Assembly: GCF_020509005.1 (NCBI RefSeq)
Contig: NC_063013.1
Coordinates: 1,426,001 to 1,490,000 of the forward strand
Origin: Fulvia fulva
Lineage: Eukaryota > Ascomycota > Dothideomycetes > Mycosphaerellales > Mycosphaerellaceae
Length of the DNA stretch: 64,000 nucleotides
Direction: 5' to 3'
In this document: positions 1 through 11,918 of the stretch, piece after piece
How the letters are laid out: every line of letters begins with the position of its first letter
Numbering within the stretch: the first letter of the stretch is position 1
Translations under genes and position numbers: made by a program
The notes under the pieces: model-generated
Seen by the model: only the letters and a program-made list of their open reading frames with translations
Told to the model about the DNA's origin: nothing
Databases searched by the model: none

Positions 1-1047
1 ACACCACATGCCCAGAACGCGCAGGCGCAACATCAACAGCAGATCGATGATGAGCTCGACGCGGAGCAACTGGAGATTGCTCGCCGGCAAGAGGCAGCTG
101 GAATCGGTGCGGGCATCTACTCCGGTCAAGGTGGCTTCACTGGCTCGACGGACAACCTCTCGATCTCTTCGACCGCCTCGTCTGCGTCCATGATGCTACG
201 CAAGATGGGTCGTGGTGCAAAGAAGAGTGCTAGAAGCATCAAAGGTCTGTTCCGGCCTAAATCCGTCATTGGTGTACCGGCAGCCGATGGTCCAATTTCG
301 GCCACGAATGCCACTGTCCAAGCGAGTGTCGGCACGGTCTCAATGGTCACGGTAGAAGCAGAGAGGCAGAAGGTCAACGTCACCGAGCACCCTGGAGAGA
401 AACCACACGGTATCACCGGCTTCCCGAAACTGGAACGAAACTCAATAGATGCAGCTAAAGGTGTGATGCCCCTATCACGAGGGTCTGCCGATCGATCAGA
501 TTCACTGTCGCGAAGAAGCATCGTGGGAAGTGATAAAGACCGAGCAGAGGTGCTCGCGGCCGTAAAGAAGGGCATATTGAAGCGCTCTGGCACGGGATCT
601 CCAAGTGGCTCGCCCGTCATCAGGCCCGCTGACAGCCTACAAGCAGCGACAATCTCGACAGAGAGTCCGACATCGAGCATGCCGAGCACACCACGGGACG
701 GACAGAGTCGAAGCGCGTCAATGAGGAACGCACCTGTCAGTGGCGACTACTTCGCGCAAAGGCCGACCAAAAGCTTAGCGAACACACCTAATGGCAGTGC
801 ACGAAACATCAGCTTCAGCCCTCGTATTCAGTTCCACGATGCTTGGTCAAGCTCCGAGTATGATCGTCGTGGCGAGATTGCCACATGCAATCGCTTGACG
901 CCCATGCTTGCGCAGCAGATCAAGGAGGAACTGAACACCTTCAAGATGGTATGTCGAGCTTACAATTGTGGTGTCATGCCTTACTAACACACGATCTAGG
1001 AAATGGAAGTCCATGAGATGAGCAAGCCTCACACGCACTTCTTCTGA
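1..1047 (+). CDS. Bni4-like protein phosphatase 1-binding protein, 3' end (partial, 2 exons)
   Basis: The frame is open from base 1, so the gene begins outside the window. Exons are 1-948 and 1000-1047. The 51-nt intron (949-999) has a GTATGT donor, a CTAAC branch site near 984-988 and a TAG acceptor; removing it joins ...ELNTFKM to EMEVHEMSKPHTHFF and a TGA stop. The N-terminal part is Ser/Thr-rich and low in complexity. The last ~65 residues are a conserved fungal block with an RVxF-type PP1 docking motif (RIQF in FSPRIQFHDAW) followed by EYDRRGEIATCNRLTP and LAQQIKEELNTFKMEMEVHE. From memory this block resembles the C-terminus of yeast Bni4/Afr1, which targets PP1 (Glc7) to the bud neck for septation and chitin deposition. 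The docking motif is seen; the Bni4 assignment is family knowledge and the role is inferred. Confidence 0.6.
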
Positions 1048-2242
1048 TGACTCAACCGACCAACACCACCGAACTACCAACGACACAAAACGACGACGCA
1101 GCGCAGAAGACAGAGCACGACCCTGCAATCAGCACTTCCCTTTGACGACTTGAAAGCTGCAGGATATCTTCTAATCAACAAATAGGCGAGAACGGGGCAG
1201 GGCATTATTTGGGAGTCTAGGGAGCGAGAGTGTGCAGAGATTCATCAGGCGTCACCAAACGGGAAACTTTTTCTTGGGCTGGGTCTTCTACTGTGACTTT
1301 GATTATAGTCCCGTCTGGATTAGCGATTGCATCTTGCACAAGCAAGGATGGATGGCACTTATGGCATGGCTATTGTGTGTGGCGAACGAAGCATTCTCTC
1401 CTTTATGTTGACACAAAGTTGCTCCTTCATCTTCGCTCGCTTCTGGACGCTGACAGGAATGGAACGGAGCGTTTGCTGGAGATTATTCATGTGTGCATAC
1501 TTAATGGAATGGAGACTGGGTAGCTCTTTCTCATTGGCACGACCGGAATTTCTCTGCCCTACCATTTCCTGCAGCCTGACGAGGCTCGCTTCCTGCTCGA
1601 GAATGCGGATTCCGCTATCTCGGGTTGTATGTGTACATGTACCTCGCTTTCCTCTCCAGGCGTTCCTGCCTGCATGATCAAAGCAAGGGCATTGAATTAC
1701 CTCCGGGTACCAAGTGATGCACCGTCAGCATTTCTGTAGTTGCTGCGTTGTTGTCCACTGTCTCGATTGTTGAGTAAACAAATCTCCTGTGTCAGCCCTG
1801 GGGAAGGGGATGTGAGATCTTTGTTGTTTCAGAGTCCCACAGTCGCTCAGACATCTTGTCTTGATGTCAGGCAGGGTCATGTGATGAAGGAAGAAACGAA
1901 TTGCGGCGTCTAGCGTACAGTAGATCGAGGCTAGACTCAGATCTCGCAAGCCGAGTTTCTTTTTGTGGCGATGACCGACGTCGGTTAGTGTAACGTACAG
2001 CTACGGTGCGGCTGTGTAACGGTCACTACTGCAGCGTGCATTGTTGCCACCACTGCACTGCGCTGCATCTGCTGATGTCGTTGTTTCATTGCATTTACCT
2101 CTACTCCTGCGGCCACATAGGAGTGCATGCATGAACCATTCGCCCATACCTCGAAATAGCATCTTAAGCAGTTCGGCGGTATTATAAGATCATCTCGCTC
2201 ATCCCTTCCTCTTGCTGTCCGGAGCTAGGAGGCGAAGCTACT
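1048..2242. other. Intergenic region, no supported gene
   Basis: This stretch is the 3' flank of the Bni4-like gene and the 5' flank of the next gene. Short ORFs at 1230-1677 on both strands overlap each other, have no recognisable motif and no conserved-looking composition, so I leave them out. CpA and TpG dinucleotides are present at ordinary levels, so it is not RIP-affected. Confidence 0.6.
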
Positions 2243-2641
2243 ATGGCGGCGGTGCTGCTGATATGGGGCGCTGTGACGATCCGGGAGCGTATCGAGAAGG
2301 CGGCGGAGGAGAAGAGGGCGAAGAAGGAGAGGGATGCGATGCGGTATGCCGAGTTGCAGGAGGAGACGGAGAGGAGGTTGAGTCTTAGGAGGAGCGAGAG
2401 TGGGAATCATACTGTGGTTGGGAAGGTCGTCGATGCTGAAGAAGAAGAGGAGGAGGATGATAGATGGTGGGAGGAGCCCTCGATGCGAGTGCCGGTCCAT
2501 GAGCCCCAGTCTCAACCTCCTGCGGCGGCACGTAGTGGTGGCGTTGAGGTCAGGCGGGAAAGAGAGGATGCGATAACTGAGAAGAAGAGTTCGCGTCGGA
2601 GACGAGGGATTAAGAACTTCTTGCGGCCGACACCTGCGTAG
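2243..2641 (+). CDS. Small hypothetical protein with N-terminal hydrophobic segment (132 aa)
   Basis: I do not recognise a named family. The protein starts with a short hydrophobic stretch (MAAVLLIWGAVTI, residues 1-13), then a highly charged, probably helical Lys/Glu/Arg segment (residues 14-50, ending in a RYAELQEETERRLSLRR-like run), an acidic patch (EEEEEEDD, about residue 65) and a basic tail (KKSSRRRRGIKNF). This layout, a membrane-proximal hydrophobic start followed by a charged helix, is common in small fungal hypothetical proteins. The ATG at 2243 is the first in frame after a TAA at 2165. An ORF on the opposite strand (2225-3259) overlaps it completely; its low-complexity Arg/Leu composition here looks like the shadow of the Glu/Lys-rich frame. 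Transcript data would settle the strand. Confidence 0.45.
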   Translation: MAAVLLIWGAVTIRERIEKAAEEKRAKKERDAMRYAELQEETERRLSLRRSESGNHTVVGKVVDAEEEEEEDDRWWEEPSMRVPVHEPQSQPPAAARSGGVEVRREREDAITEKKSSRRRRGIKNFLRPTPA

Positions 2642-4886
2642 TGTTCTCGCGACATTAGAGCGCGAGCCATTGCGCTGGAAGACGTCCGGATGATGTCGTG
2701 CTGGGGATATGGTTGTTGCAGAGGTCGAAGTTTCTGAGATATTTCTACCACGCTTTGGATCCCTTCGACTAGCGAGCTGGTGTCCGATGAGACACGGCAT
2801 ATGGCTTGCGTGGACTTGGCCACGGCAGAAGAGATCAGCAAGAACCTGTAACGAAAGACAGCGTGAGCCGGTGATGTTGTGTTTACGAGGCAACGATTGA
2901 CGACGACCTACGAATACGATTAGTGACCAGACCAGGGTCAGCAGTGCCCATAATGAACGAGCTACATACCAACCAATCTCCATAACCATCCACACATCTC
3001 TCCCAATCACCTCCCTCCCATCATCATGCCAGATCGGAAGAAGTGGCCCTCCATTCCCTTGGCACCATCTCTTTCCAGTATCTGCAACCCACGAGATATC
3101 GGAGATGTGCTGGCCTCCCCGTCGCCAGTAAATACCACGCCACAATGATCGTGCCGCCGTGACGCGTCTAAAGAGCCAGGATCCCATCATCTGCCTTTCC
3201 GCCTCACCAGCTTCTCCAGCAGCTATTCTCACGTCCGCACGATCCGGTACATGTAACATCTCCAGGGGTCATATCAGATTCTCAGCATTTCAGTAGCGCG
3301 CGGGTTATATCTTCTCACGACAAGGATGCATTGGCTGACAAAACGGCGTACTTTTCGAAACGCTTCCGAGATGCTGAGAATCCGAAATGACCCCTGGAGA
3401 GGTTATCCAGCGGAGCCCAATCTCCAGCACAACCACCGACCTATCCAGCCTGCCGAACTGGGACTTTCCCAAGCAGTCGGAACAGTCTTCTCAAGACCGG
3501 CTCGGGCCACTTATATCTCGTGCTGAATGAGATTATTATTGCAGGCCGATGTGGGTGAGCATGAGGACCGAGGCTCGAATACGAGCACCTAGCACTCATC
3601 ACTCCATGGCAACGACCGGAAATAGAAGCACCTTCGTTCTGTTGTCAATCAATACTTCTGCTTGCGGGATGCGATGCCTGAGGATGACGATCCTTCGTGA
3701 TGGGGGTTGCAAGATGATGATGATGAAGCCTGGAGTGCCCAAGGGCCAAAAGCGCGAGCGGCACGACTGTATCTAGCATGCCGAATGTCCTACCCTGCCT
3801 TGCCTTTTCCGGTCCAATATACGAAGGGTCGCTGATATCTCGTGATGGAGGCCCAAGAGCAATCCGATTTTTCTGATTCTCATTAGATCTTATTGCAAAA
3901 GGTTGACTGACACTTGACACTTGACTTCAACTTATTCCAGCCCAATGGCGGAGCAGCCTGCCCGATCAGAAAGAGCCCCATATCGGGAAGCCGTCCGTGA
4001 GGTGACAGCCTGACAGCCTTCCTTCCCTCCCGGTGCTTCTTCGTTAGCACCTTCTATCGAAACTCAATCCCACTCTGCCCACCACCCGGCATGCCTCGGA
4101 AATGCTCACCGTCGGACACAGCCCGTGGTCAGCCTTGCCTATCGGCTGGATGTAAGGTGATTGTGTGCACCAGCCGAGCCGCCGCCGGGTCATGCGACCA
4201 CACCAGCATCATCTCACGGCGTCAGCACCAGGCCCTGCGCGTGCGCAGCTCGAGGATTTCGTCTGCTCTCCCACTCTCGCGGGTCCAGCGTTCAAGTCCG
4301 CTTGGTGTCTTGCGGCGTTTCGGAAACGTAACGGTACACGTAGGCAGGCGCAGCAATATTCTCGAGCCATTCACATGTATCGATCGCTTTGTACTTCAGG
4401 TATCAGTCAGTCGTATTATTTACATCGAGTCGCATCTCAGCCCCATGCAAGCCAATGCGGTCATTAATTCAGTTGACCGGGTATCATCTTCGAGCCAGCG
4501 GAGATGCCGGGTAATAGTACATGTTCTTCCCATTCGTCCCTTCCGATCCAATACCTTCCTCCCCAGACGGTTCACGGTCCGTCTTCCTTCGTACAGCATC
4601 GTCAATGCTATTAATCGTTCCTTCATGCAGACCATTACTTGCACATAGGAAAGATTGCCCGCGGCAGGTGGGTCTGAGATATGGTCGTAGAGTAATGCCC
4701 ACACGTCCAGGGGAATAAGTGGGCTCGACCGAGCGACGGGCAGAACCCTCAGGCATTGTCGACTCGTGCAATACGAAACGCCAGCCCTAGTCGAAGCGTC
4801 CTTGCACGCGGTATTCCTGATCCGGGTGCCGTCTTGTAAATGGTCTATATGCCTGGTAAAGAGCGAGGTAGTACATCTGTCGTAGA
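2642..4886. other. Intergenic region, no supported gene
   Basis: Several overlapping ORFs of 60-185 codons lie here on both strands (for example 4091-4648 + and 4420-4890 -). None shows a domain, a plausible splice pattern or a protein-like composition, and they overlap one another. The minus-strand ORF that runs from 3259 down to 2225 includes a hydrophobic stretch encoded near 2900-3000; I could not build a convincing gene from it. The right end of the interval is the probable 3' UTR of the minus-strand gene that ends at 4887. Confidence 0.5.
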
Positions 4887-6166
4887 TCATCGACCTCTTG
4901 CAGCACCCGAGGCTGAAGGTTCTGCGCCAGCCTCTGCATTGGACGCAGTCTCAGGATCTAGCTGAGAAAGACATCGCAGTAATACTGGGCACAAAGTTAG
5001 CATTGAACAAATGCAAAGCTGAAAGAGACGGAGCTTACAATCCATGATCTCCTCTTCCGCGACGCCCATCTGGTAGTCCACGAGGCCATGCTTCTCGACA
5101 CTATCGCAAAGCCTCACAAGCTCGCGAGAAAGCGTCTCAAGGTTTTGCGAGTGCATAGTTGCTGGCTGGCCTGAGTGACCGCCGCTGCGCATCGAGTCCT
5201 GAGTCATGTCGTACTGCGTCTGCAATGTTGTGAGCCAAGCTCGATTGAACTCGTCCCACAGTCGTATCCTTTCGTCGTGTAGATTGTCATCGTCCCTGGT
5301 CAGTCCTATACCTGCGAATTAGTAAGTCTGGGACAAACAGTTGAGTGGTGTTTACACTTACCCAGCGCTTCAACATTGCCCAGCAGATAGTGCGAAGCAT
5401 CAAGCAGAATGTTGGGTAGCTCCCATAATTGCCCTTCGCGGACTTTTGAAAAGATCGTGCGAATCTGCGCCTGGTAATTGCTGAAAGCCTGATCTATTGA
5501 TTGGCTTAACTGCTGTGCGTATTGCGCTGTGTAAGCTGGGTACGCGCTCGCAGCCGTTGGATCGATCATCGCACTAGCGTAGGTCTGCGCTGCCGTAGGG
5601 CCAGCCTGAGCATATGCACCAGACTGATATTGCGAAGGCAGGTGTGATGCCGTAAGGTCGGGCATGGTCGCACTGGTGGGAACTGTTCCTGCTCCAAGGT
5701 AGTATTGAGCGGTGTGCGGTGCGCCGAATTGAGACGCCAGTGTCTCGGACGCGGTACCAGGCCGTTGGGTGTAGCGTTGAACGGGGTCATAAGGCGACTG
5801 TGTCGCCTGCTGTGACTGCTGCGCCAGACCGTACATGATGTTGGAGGGATACTGTTGATATTGCTGCGCAGACTGCTGCCGCGACACGTCTGGATTTTGC
5901 AGGTCTGTCCCGTATTGCATCGTTTGACCGGACGCGAAGGAGCTCTCCAAAAACGAAGCGTGCGCATCGCCTCCCGCTCTTGATGTCGATGGCACACTGC
6001 TCGGTGAGTGTCCCATGTACGAAGTCTGTCGAAAGCGCTCCACGGTCCCGGGAGTCGTATACTGGCTGGTCGTTTGTTGCGCGCTGCCATGCTGCTGCTG
6101 CGACTGTTGCTGTGTAGCGTATGGGTTCTGCGCGTACTGTCGTCTCGACGGATCATTGTAGTCCAT
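4887..6166 (-). CDS. Conserved fungal Gln-rich protein of unknown function (3 exons, about 391 aa)
   Basis: Three exons on the minus strand: 6166-5362, 5311-5039 and 4984-4887. Introns are 5312-5361 (GTAAGT donor, CAG acceptor) and 4985-5038 (GTAAGC donor, CAG acceptor); joining restores one frame to a TGA. The N-terminal two thirds are low in complexity and rich in Gln, Tyr, Ala and Ser. The C-terminal third is an ordered helical region: VREGQLWELPNILLDASHYL, then LTRDDDNLHDERIRLWDEFN across intron 1, then ELVRLCDSVEKHGLVDYQMG and VAEEEIMDLLL across intron 2. I recognise this as a block found in uncharacterised ascomycete proteins but know no function. The start is conservative: 6166 is the first in-frame ATG, yet the frame stays open and protein-like up to about 6286 without an ATG, so an upstream exon is likely. 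Confidence 0.7.
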
Positions 6167-9100
6167 CACAGAATTGGAGTCAAGAGGAGAGCGCTCCCAG
6201 TCGAAGCCTTTTCGCGACGCCAATGGCGAGAAAGGCGGTGATGCATAGACAGTCGCCAGATTGTCGGTTGGGACTGATTACGCGCTGAATGGCAGAAGGA
6301 TATTGAATCGAAAGGCTAACCGGTGCTTCTAATAGAATCTGCTCCAGTTGGGCGATGAGGAAGTGGGTTAGGCGTGGACGTGCACTCGCGCGTGCGTCAA
6401 TGGTTGTTTTGGTTGAGCAGGAAGAAAGTTGCAAGAATGTTGTGGCCTTGAGATGATGCCTGTTCCCGGTGATGCCCAAGGTGCCTGGGTTGGTGGTCTT
6501 ACGCAGGACTTGTAATATTATCCAGAGGGTGGGTGGCGGAGTGTGGTAAGCCAGTAAGCCTTTCCCGGTCAGGTACGAACGCTGCTGAGATTGGCAGAGG
6601 GAAGCAGAAAAGCGAGTGACTTGGAGGGTGGCCTTCTTGAACGAGCGACGAAACAACACGTCTGTCTAGCGAAATTTGCAAGGCCAAAGGAACGACAGTG
6701 CGCGGTAAAACAGAGACTACGGTGGCAGCCGGGTAGCCGAAGTGTAGTTGGATGATGTCTGGAGAGAGTCTGTGTGCGCAGAGGCCCGGTCGCGGTCGAG
6801 GTGGGGTCCTGATGTCGCTCTCGAATCAGTGGAATAAAGGCTGCAACCAGGGAGCAGTGCCGGGCCCGGATGGGTATTGGAATTGGAAACGCAAGGCGTG
6901 AAAGTGTAAACCTGAAGGCAGGCCAGGCGGGGTGACACACCCTGGCTCACTTCACTTCAGGTCCAGCAGAGCACTGATGACGAGCAGGAGGGCAGCAGGG
7001 AAAGTGAGGCTCGAGTCGAAAGGTAGGGCGCGGGCGAAAGCAGCAGTTGATATGCGCGCTCGTCATGCTGCTGCTGATGAGGTGTGACGGCTAGCCATGT
7101 CAGTTGATAAGTGAGCTGTGGGCAGTCGTGGCCAGTGTCGAAGAAAGGGAGCTGCGGTGCTATTCTGGCAGACGGGCAGCAGTAGCGCGCTGTACGCACG
7201 TTTGCTGGAGGCTCGACTGCCGCTGGCTGGCTGTGGCCCGTGGGCGATATCAGACGGGGTGGGGTGAGGTGCGGTGCACTGGCGGGTGCAGAGTGGAAGT
7301 GTGGTGCAGTGCAAGCTCCCTCGAGGGACCCTCTCTGCGCGAGATCGCCGACGGCCGTTTGTGGCAGCCCAACCTTCAGGAATCAGTAGCGTCCAGGGAT
7401 CATAACGCAAGAGAGGCGTCAAGCTGGAGCACCGCCGCAATCAAGAATCCACGATGCTCTCTCTCTCATGCAGGTTTCGCCCTAGTGTACCATTGAGCGC
7501 TGCTGGCGATGGCCGACGCTGTTTGATGGTCAGGCGGGCGTGCCAGAGCACCGCTTCCAAGTAAGCACCGCCGTCCCGCGCGTGTCTGATGCAATCGATG
7601 CTTGCCGCAGCGCTGGCAGGCCCGGGCGATAGCGTAAGAAAAGCGCCCAGAGGTGTTTGAAGTCCCGGTATCGAAGGCTCGCTCCAGCTTAAGCTTTTTC
7701 TAGCCCCACGACGAGAGGAGGAGGGCGGATGAGCCACGACCACGAAGAACTCGACACCTACCGCTACACTCCCTCCCCCGGCCATCGTCTCTGCTGCGAT
7801 TGCCTGCCACAGCATATGCCTTCCGGTAGCTGTGACAACTGACACCAGCGAGTTCGCATATCGCGCTGCTGCATGACGAAAGTAAGGGCGCTGCCGCCAT
7901 GCATGCACAGAGTTTGGCAGCCAGTGGTCTAGCTTTGCCTGACGATGGGGCCCTTGTACCTGCAGCAACGCTGCAGCACCGTTGTGCTTGACTCGATCCC
8001 TCATCCATGCTTCATCCTTCCTGGCTGGCCGCTCATCACCAGGCTACGCATGAAATCGCGGTCACGGGAGAGCAGAATGGAGCAGGCCGAGGCGCTGCGC
8101 ATGGATCGACCAGGACGCGCAGTCAGTTCATCAACAAACAAGTGTCGTCTTTGGGCTGCACTATTGCCGCCTCACGTGGCCACGTTCGGGATGGCCGCCG
8201 AATGGTGAAACGGTCGTCCATGCAGCAGACGTTACACGCCTGTGTCACCACAGACTCGGCTCCTCGGCCGTTCGATGATCAAACAACAACATCTCACACG
8301 GCTCGTAGCGTCGCACTCTCACTGCCATCACGACAGAGCTGCGCCGCGAAACAGTGGTGAAGAGATGTCGACACGCAGACTTTGCCCACAACCATTTCAC
8401 ACTGCCACAGATCGGCCGAGTGCGGCTGCCGGCATTTGATGCAGGGATCGCAGCATAGCTGGGCAGTGCTGCATGAGTCGGGCATTATCCAGGCATCTCG
8501 CAGCCTGACTCCGAGCAAGTCCACGATGCTTGTTGGGGTACTGCTTGTCTACACGTACCGGTACCTGACAGCGGCGTGCAATTGCGGCTACCGAAACAAT
8601 TCGCTGTAGAAGATCGCTTCCAGAAGCCCGGTTAGAAGACGTGCCAACACAGCAAGGGTGTGCTGCCCAACACCTCTCCAGATCTCGTTCGGATATTGCT
8701 GCAGTACCTTTCATGTCACCATGTCACGATGTCGAGACGAGACACCCGCTGTCTCTGAACAGACCGCTATATCATACAAGGTCCTGTTACGAAATCGAAG
8801 CTCATTCGGGCTTCTCGAGCCGATGAGAAGCATACTTTCCGGACAGCCCTATAGAACACGTTTTATAGATCTCATGTCGAGATTGTGGATCATCCCTGGA
8901 GGCCGATGCTACTGTTCCAGGTCTAGTCGTGGGCGAAGCGGCGAATTATGCTGATTTCAGAAGAATCTTGACAACTCATCTTGGTCATGAGGTTATTTAC
9001 TGATCTAATTCTACTCGAAAGAGTTGACGGCCATTCCTCGTCCTTTTCCCATCCACTGCGCTGGTCGGTCGCCGCCGCAGAGCCGCTCGCTTTTGTTACC

Positions 9101-9197
9101 TCTCATCTCGTTGAGGGGTGGGTATCATGTCACGCGACAAACAATTGTTGAAATGTTGAAACGCCGGTTTCAGCCCAAGACAAGCACGATTTCGTGC
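6167..9197. other. Intergenic region and probable 5' leader; no other supported gene
   Basis: The left end (6167-6286) is open in the frame of the minus-strand Gln-rich gene and ends, reading upstream, at a CAG acceptor-like site; see the finding on a missing first exon. From about 6290 to 9197 I see several overlapping ORFs on both strands (such as 7441-8004 - and 8007-8360 +), without motifs and with composition expected of non-coding DNA at this GC content. Pyrimidine-rich stretches near 6600-7000 could be promoter DNA of the minus-strand gene. No tRNA or repeat was recognised by eye. Confidence 0.5.
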
Positions 9198-10632
9198 TTA
9201 CTTGGTCGAAGTATAGGCTTTCTTGGGGAACGGGTATCTGCGAACGGTTAGTGGCGTGTCCCGTAGCGTTGCATCGAGATGCAATGTGCGGTACGTACGA
9301 TGGCCCCAGCTCGCGCAAGCTCAGAGCAGCAAGCCAACTTCCCTTGTCGACGCAGGTCTCGATGCTGTCGCCCTGGACCACGCCAGCGAAGAAGCCGCCG
9401 GCAAAGGCATCACCTGCACCAGTGGTGTCTACGATCTCGTCCTTGTTGATCTGGTGGACGGGGAACGACTTTGGCTCACCCTCGTCCTGCACAGCAATGA
9501 TGGTGGGGTCAGTGCCTTGCGTAATGATTGCGACACGCTTGCGCTGCTTGTTCTCTTTGGGCAAGTTTGCGAGGTGCTTGGCAATCGTCGGAATGTCGTG
9601 GGTCTTAAGATCGTGCGAGTCAGCGTAGGCTTGCGCCTCCGTCTCGTTGCCGATAACGTAATCCCAGTAAGGAGCGGTTTGGTCGAGCGGTTCCTTGAAG
9701 AACTGTGGGATGAACGGCGCGGACAGCGAAAAGATGAAAGGCTTGGACCATCGTCAGCATGTCAAAATCCCGGAATCAATCAAACAACGACTGACCTTGT
9801 TCGTCTTCGCGGCTTCCTGGGCCAACTTCAAGACAGCCGGTACGCAGACTGTCAAGTGGTAGCCACCGACGAAGTATGCCTTGGCCTTCTCTGCGATGCT
9901 CCAGTTCTCGTTCAAGTGTTCGATCTTGTAGCAGTTGGCTGCGGCAAGGTCTGTGCACATGCTCCTGTTGTGTCCTGTAATAATCACACCGCAACGACCG
10001 GTAGGTTCCTTCTCATCGACATGGTATCGAACGGCAAGACCGGCTTGCTTGTTGGCATCTTGGAGGATATCGGCGTACTTGTCCTTTCCGACGGCGCCGA
10101 AGAAGACTACTGAGTCGGCTGGGAGTAGGTACTGTACGGATCGAGGTCGTTAGCAGCTATAATTTGGCCAGTATTACATATGCATTGTCCTGCGTTTGCC
10201 CGATGCATCGACCATTTGTGGGCAACACGCAATTGCACATATACGGATTGTGCATATCGAATGACAAGCATGAAAAGTTCCGCCTCGTTCTACTATGACC
10301 AACGACGGCATGCGAGATTGCTAAGGACAGGCATACCTGGGCACCTCTGGCAGTGTTCTGAGCCGCACCACCCGCGAGCAGCTTCGCATCACGGTTCTGG
10401 ATGAGCTCCTCGTACAGACTCTTGTGGGACTCTTCGGCGAGGATGGCATCGTTTGCCTTCAGGCCGTATTGGTTTAGGAGTGCCTCATCTCTGATGACAT
10501 CGTCAGCAGTTGCCCCCTACTCGTGAAACGTTTGCTGGCGCCGATGTTTGCCGTCGTGACTGACCCTTGGCCTTGGATGTCAAGGAGAGGGTTCTCCAAG
10601 CAGAAGAGCTGGTATGTGTGGTCGGCAGACAT
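9198..10632 (-). CDS. ADO1: Adenosine kinase (PfkB family), 5 exons, 346 aa
   Basis: This gene encodes ATP-dependent phosphorylation of adenosine to AMP, the purine salvage step that also removes adenosine produced by the S-adenosylmethionine cycle; the enzyme is expected in the cytosol. Exons are 10632-10565, 10490-10337, 10131-9796, 9741-9299 and 9237-9198, with introns of 74, 205, 54 and 61 nt. All donors are GT (GTCAGT, GTATGC, GTCAGT, GTACGT) and all acceptors AG; the total of 1,041 nt stays in one frame. Visible motifs are the N-terminal LENPLLDIQG, the substrate-binding AGGAAQNTARGAQ (about residues 62-74) and the PfkB signature DTTGAGDAFAGGF (residues 291-303) with the catalytic base Asp297. 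The C-terminus ELGPSYPFPKKAY is typical of the family, as is the length of about 345 aa. The start ATG at 10632 gives the usual short N-terminus. An ORF on the other strand (9223-10113) is a shadow. Confidence 0.95.
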
Positions 10633-10870
10633 CTTGTATAGGATTTAGTGAGGTCGTGTGTGGTAGGTAAAGTAAGTGATGTCGGTGTTGAGATTTTTCC
10701 AACGATGTACATCCCACCAGACCTTCGAGCTCCTGCCCCGCATCGTCATCCATGCCGTTCGAGAGTCCGGCGGCCGAAATCGTGGCTTCTGATATAATGT
10801 CCTAGCGTAGATTTTTAGCTTCCGGACACTACCCCATCGGATATTCGTTACCGTGAGACACACCGAGATG
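10633..10870. other. Adenosine kinase upstream region and edge of the gene compartment
   Basis: About 240 bp lie between the adenosine kinase start codon and the first clearly RIP-mutated sequence. CpA and TpG are still common up to about 10,860 and become rare from about 10,870. The gene's promoter must therefore lie here or extend into the transposon cluster. I could not point to a specific promoter element. Confidence 0.5.
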
Positions 10871-11193
10871 TATCCGTTAGCGTAAGCTGTAATCTCTACA
10901 CCTATTATGTCGTTAGCTAAGGTATATTTACCTTCTATATAACTATATTATAAGATTAAGGTATATTTATCCTTCCGATTATTATTATAGCTCCGCCTAT
11001 TACTTAGTAGTAGTAGCCCTTACTTATCGATCTGCTCTATAATCTTACTCGTATTATTAACGACCGTATTTGATATAGTAAGCGGTATCTATTTCTACCT
11101 ACTTCTAATACTTAGGTTATAAGGAGGGCCGAGGAAGATTAAAGAGTAGATACTACTCTACGAGTAATATACGAGCCTAAGGACTTTACTAAT

Positions 11194-11915
11194 ATGAATA
11201 GCGATAGTAATACCCTAGCTCGATTAAAGGCTCGTAAGGCTCGTTACTTCTATAAGAAGGATAGAGTTATTACTACTACTAAGAAAGTAAAGTATAGCCT
11301 ACTTCTACGGCCTAATATTCTACTCGAGAAGGTATTACGAATAAGATAGAGGCTTATTGATATACCGGAGGTAAATAATAGTATTAGATACGACCTTCCT
11401 ATCGACCTATTTAATTAGCTATAGCCTCTCTACGAGGATTTCTAGATACGCTATTCTAGAGTCCGATCGAATAGACTTATTATTAATCGATTTAACTATC
11501 GTTTCGTACCTCCGCCGGATACTCTAACCTAAGGATATAGTATAAAGGATAAGCCTAAGTCGATTAAGTAGTACGGTAGCTATAGTATTAAGATAAAGAT
11601 TAAAACGTACTAGACGGCTAGTCTATACGCTTTAGTAGGACGAGTCTATATTAATACCTTACTATCTATACCCTAGAGAACTTCGATATCTTTAGAAGAT
11701 TACGAGGGTTATTATACGCTACCGGTCAATAGGTATATTTAGGCTTTACTATACCTACTATATAGCGGACTCTATAGTCGCGATTTAACCGTAGTAGGTA
11801 AATATTCTTTCGAGCGGTAGGCGGTCGGTTTATATAGCTATAAGATATTCGTAACGCTATAAGGGCGTATCGAAAGGTATTTCTAGATCGACGAATAGGT
11901 AGATTACTTACTAGT
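11194..11915 (+). pseudogene. RIP-damaged reading-frame relic of unknown origin
   Basis: From an ATG at 11194 one frame runs about 240 codons and is broken only by TAG and TAA codons of the kind RIP makes; no frameshift is apparent. The start reads MNSDSNTLARLKARKARYFY, and later parts include a Leu/Tyr-rich stretch. I do not recognise the family. It ends where the 150-bp LTR-like repeat at 11919 begins. It could be part of a retrotransposon gag or an unrelated captured gene. Confidence 0.35.
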
Positions 11916-11918
11916 ACG

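Noticed and set aside
2225..3259. 344-codon minus-strand ORF
   Set aside because: It starts with a non-ATG codon, its C-terminal third is an Arg/Leu-rich shadow of the plus-strand Glu/Lys-rich ORF, and I found no domain. I kept the plus-strand ORF with modest confidence.
7441..8004. 187-codon minus-strand ORF
   Set aside because: Non-ATG start, no motif, overlapped by other ORFs and with composition like random sequence at this GC content.
9223..10113. 296-codon plus-strand ORF
   Set aside because: It lies exactly opposite adenosine kinase exons and runs across its introns; it is a shadow frame.
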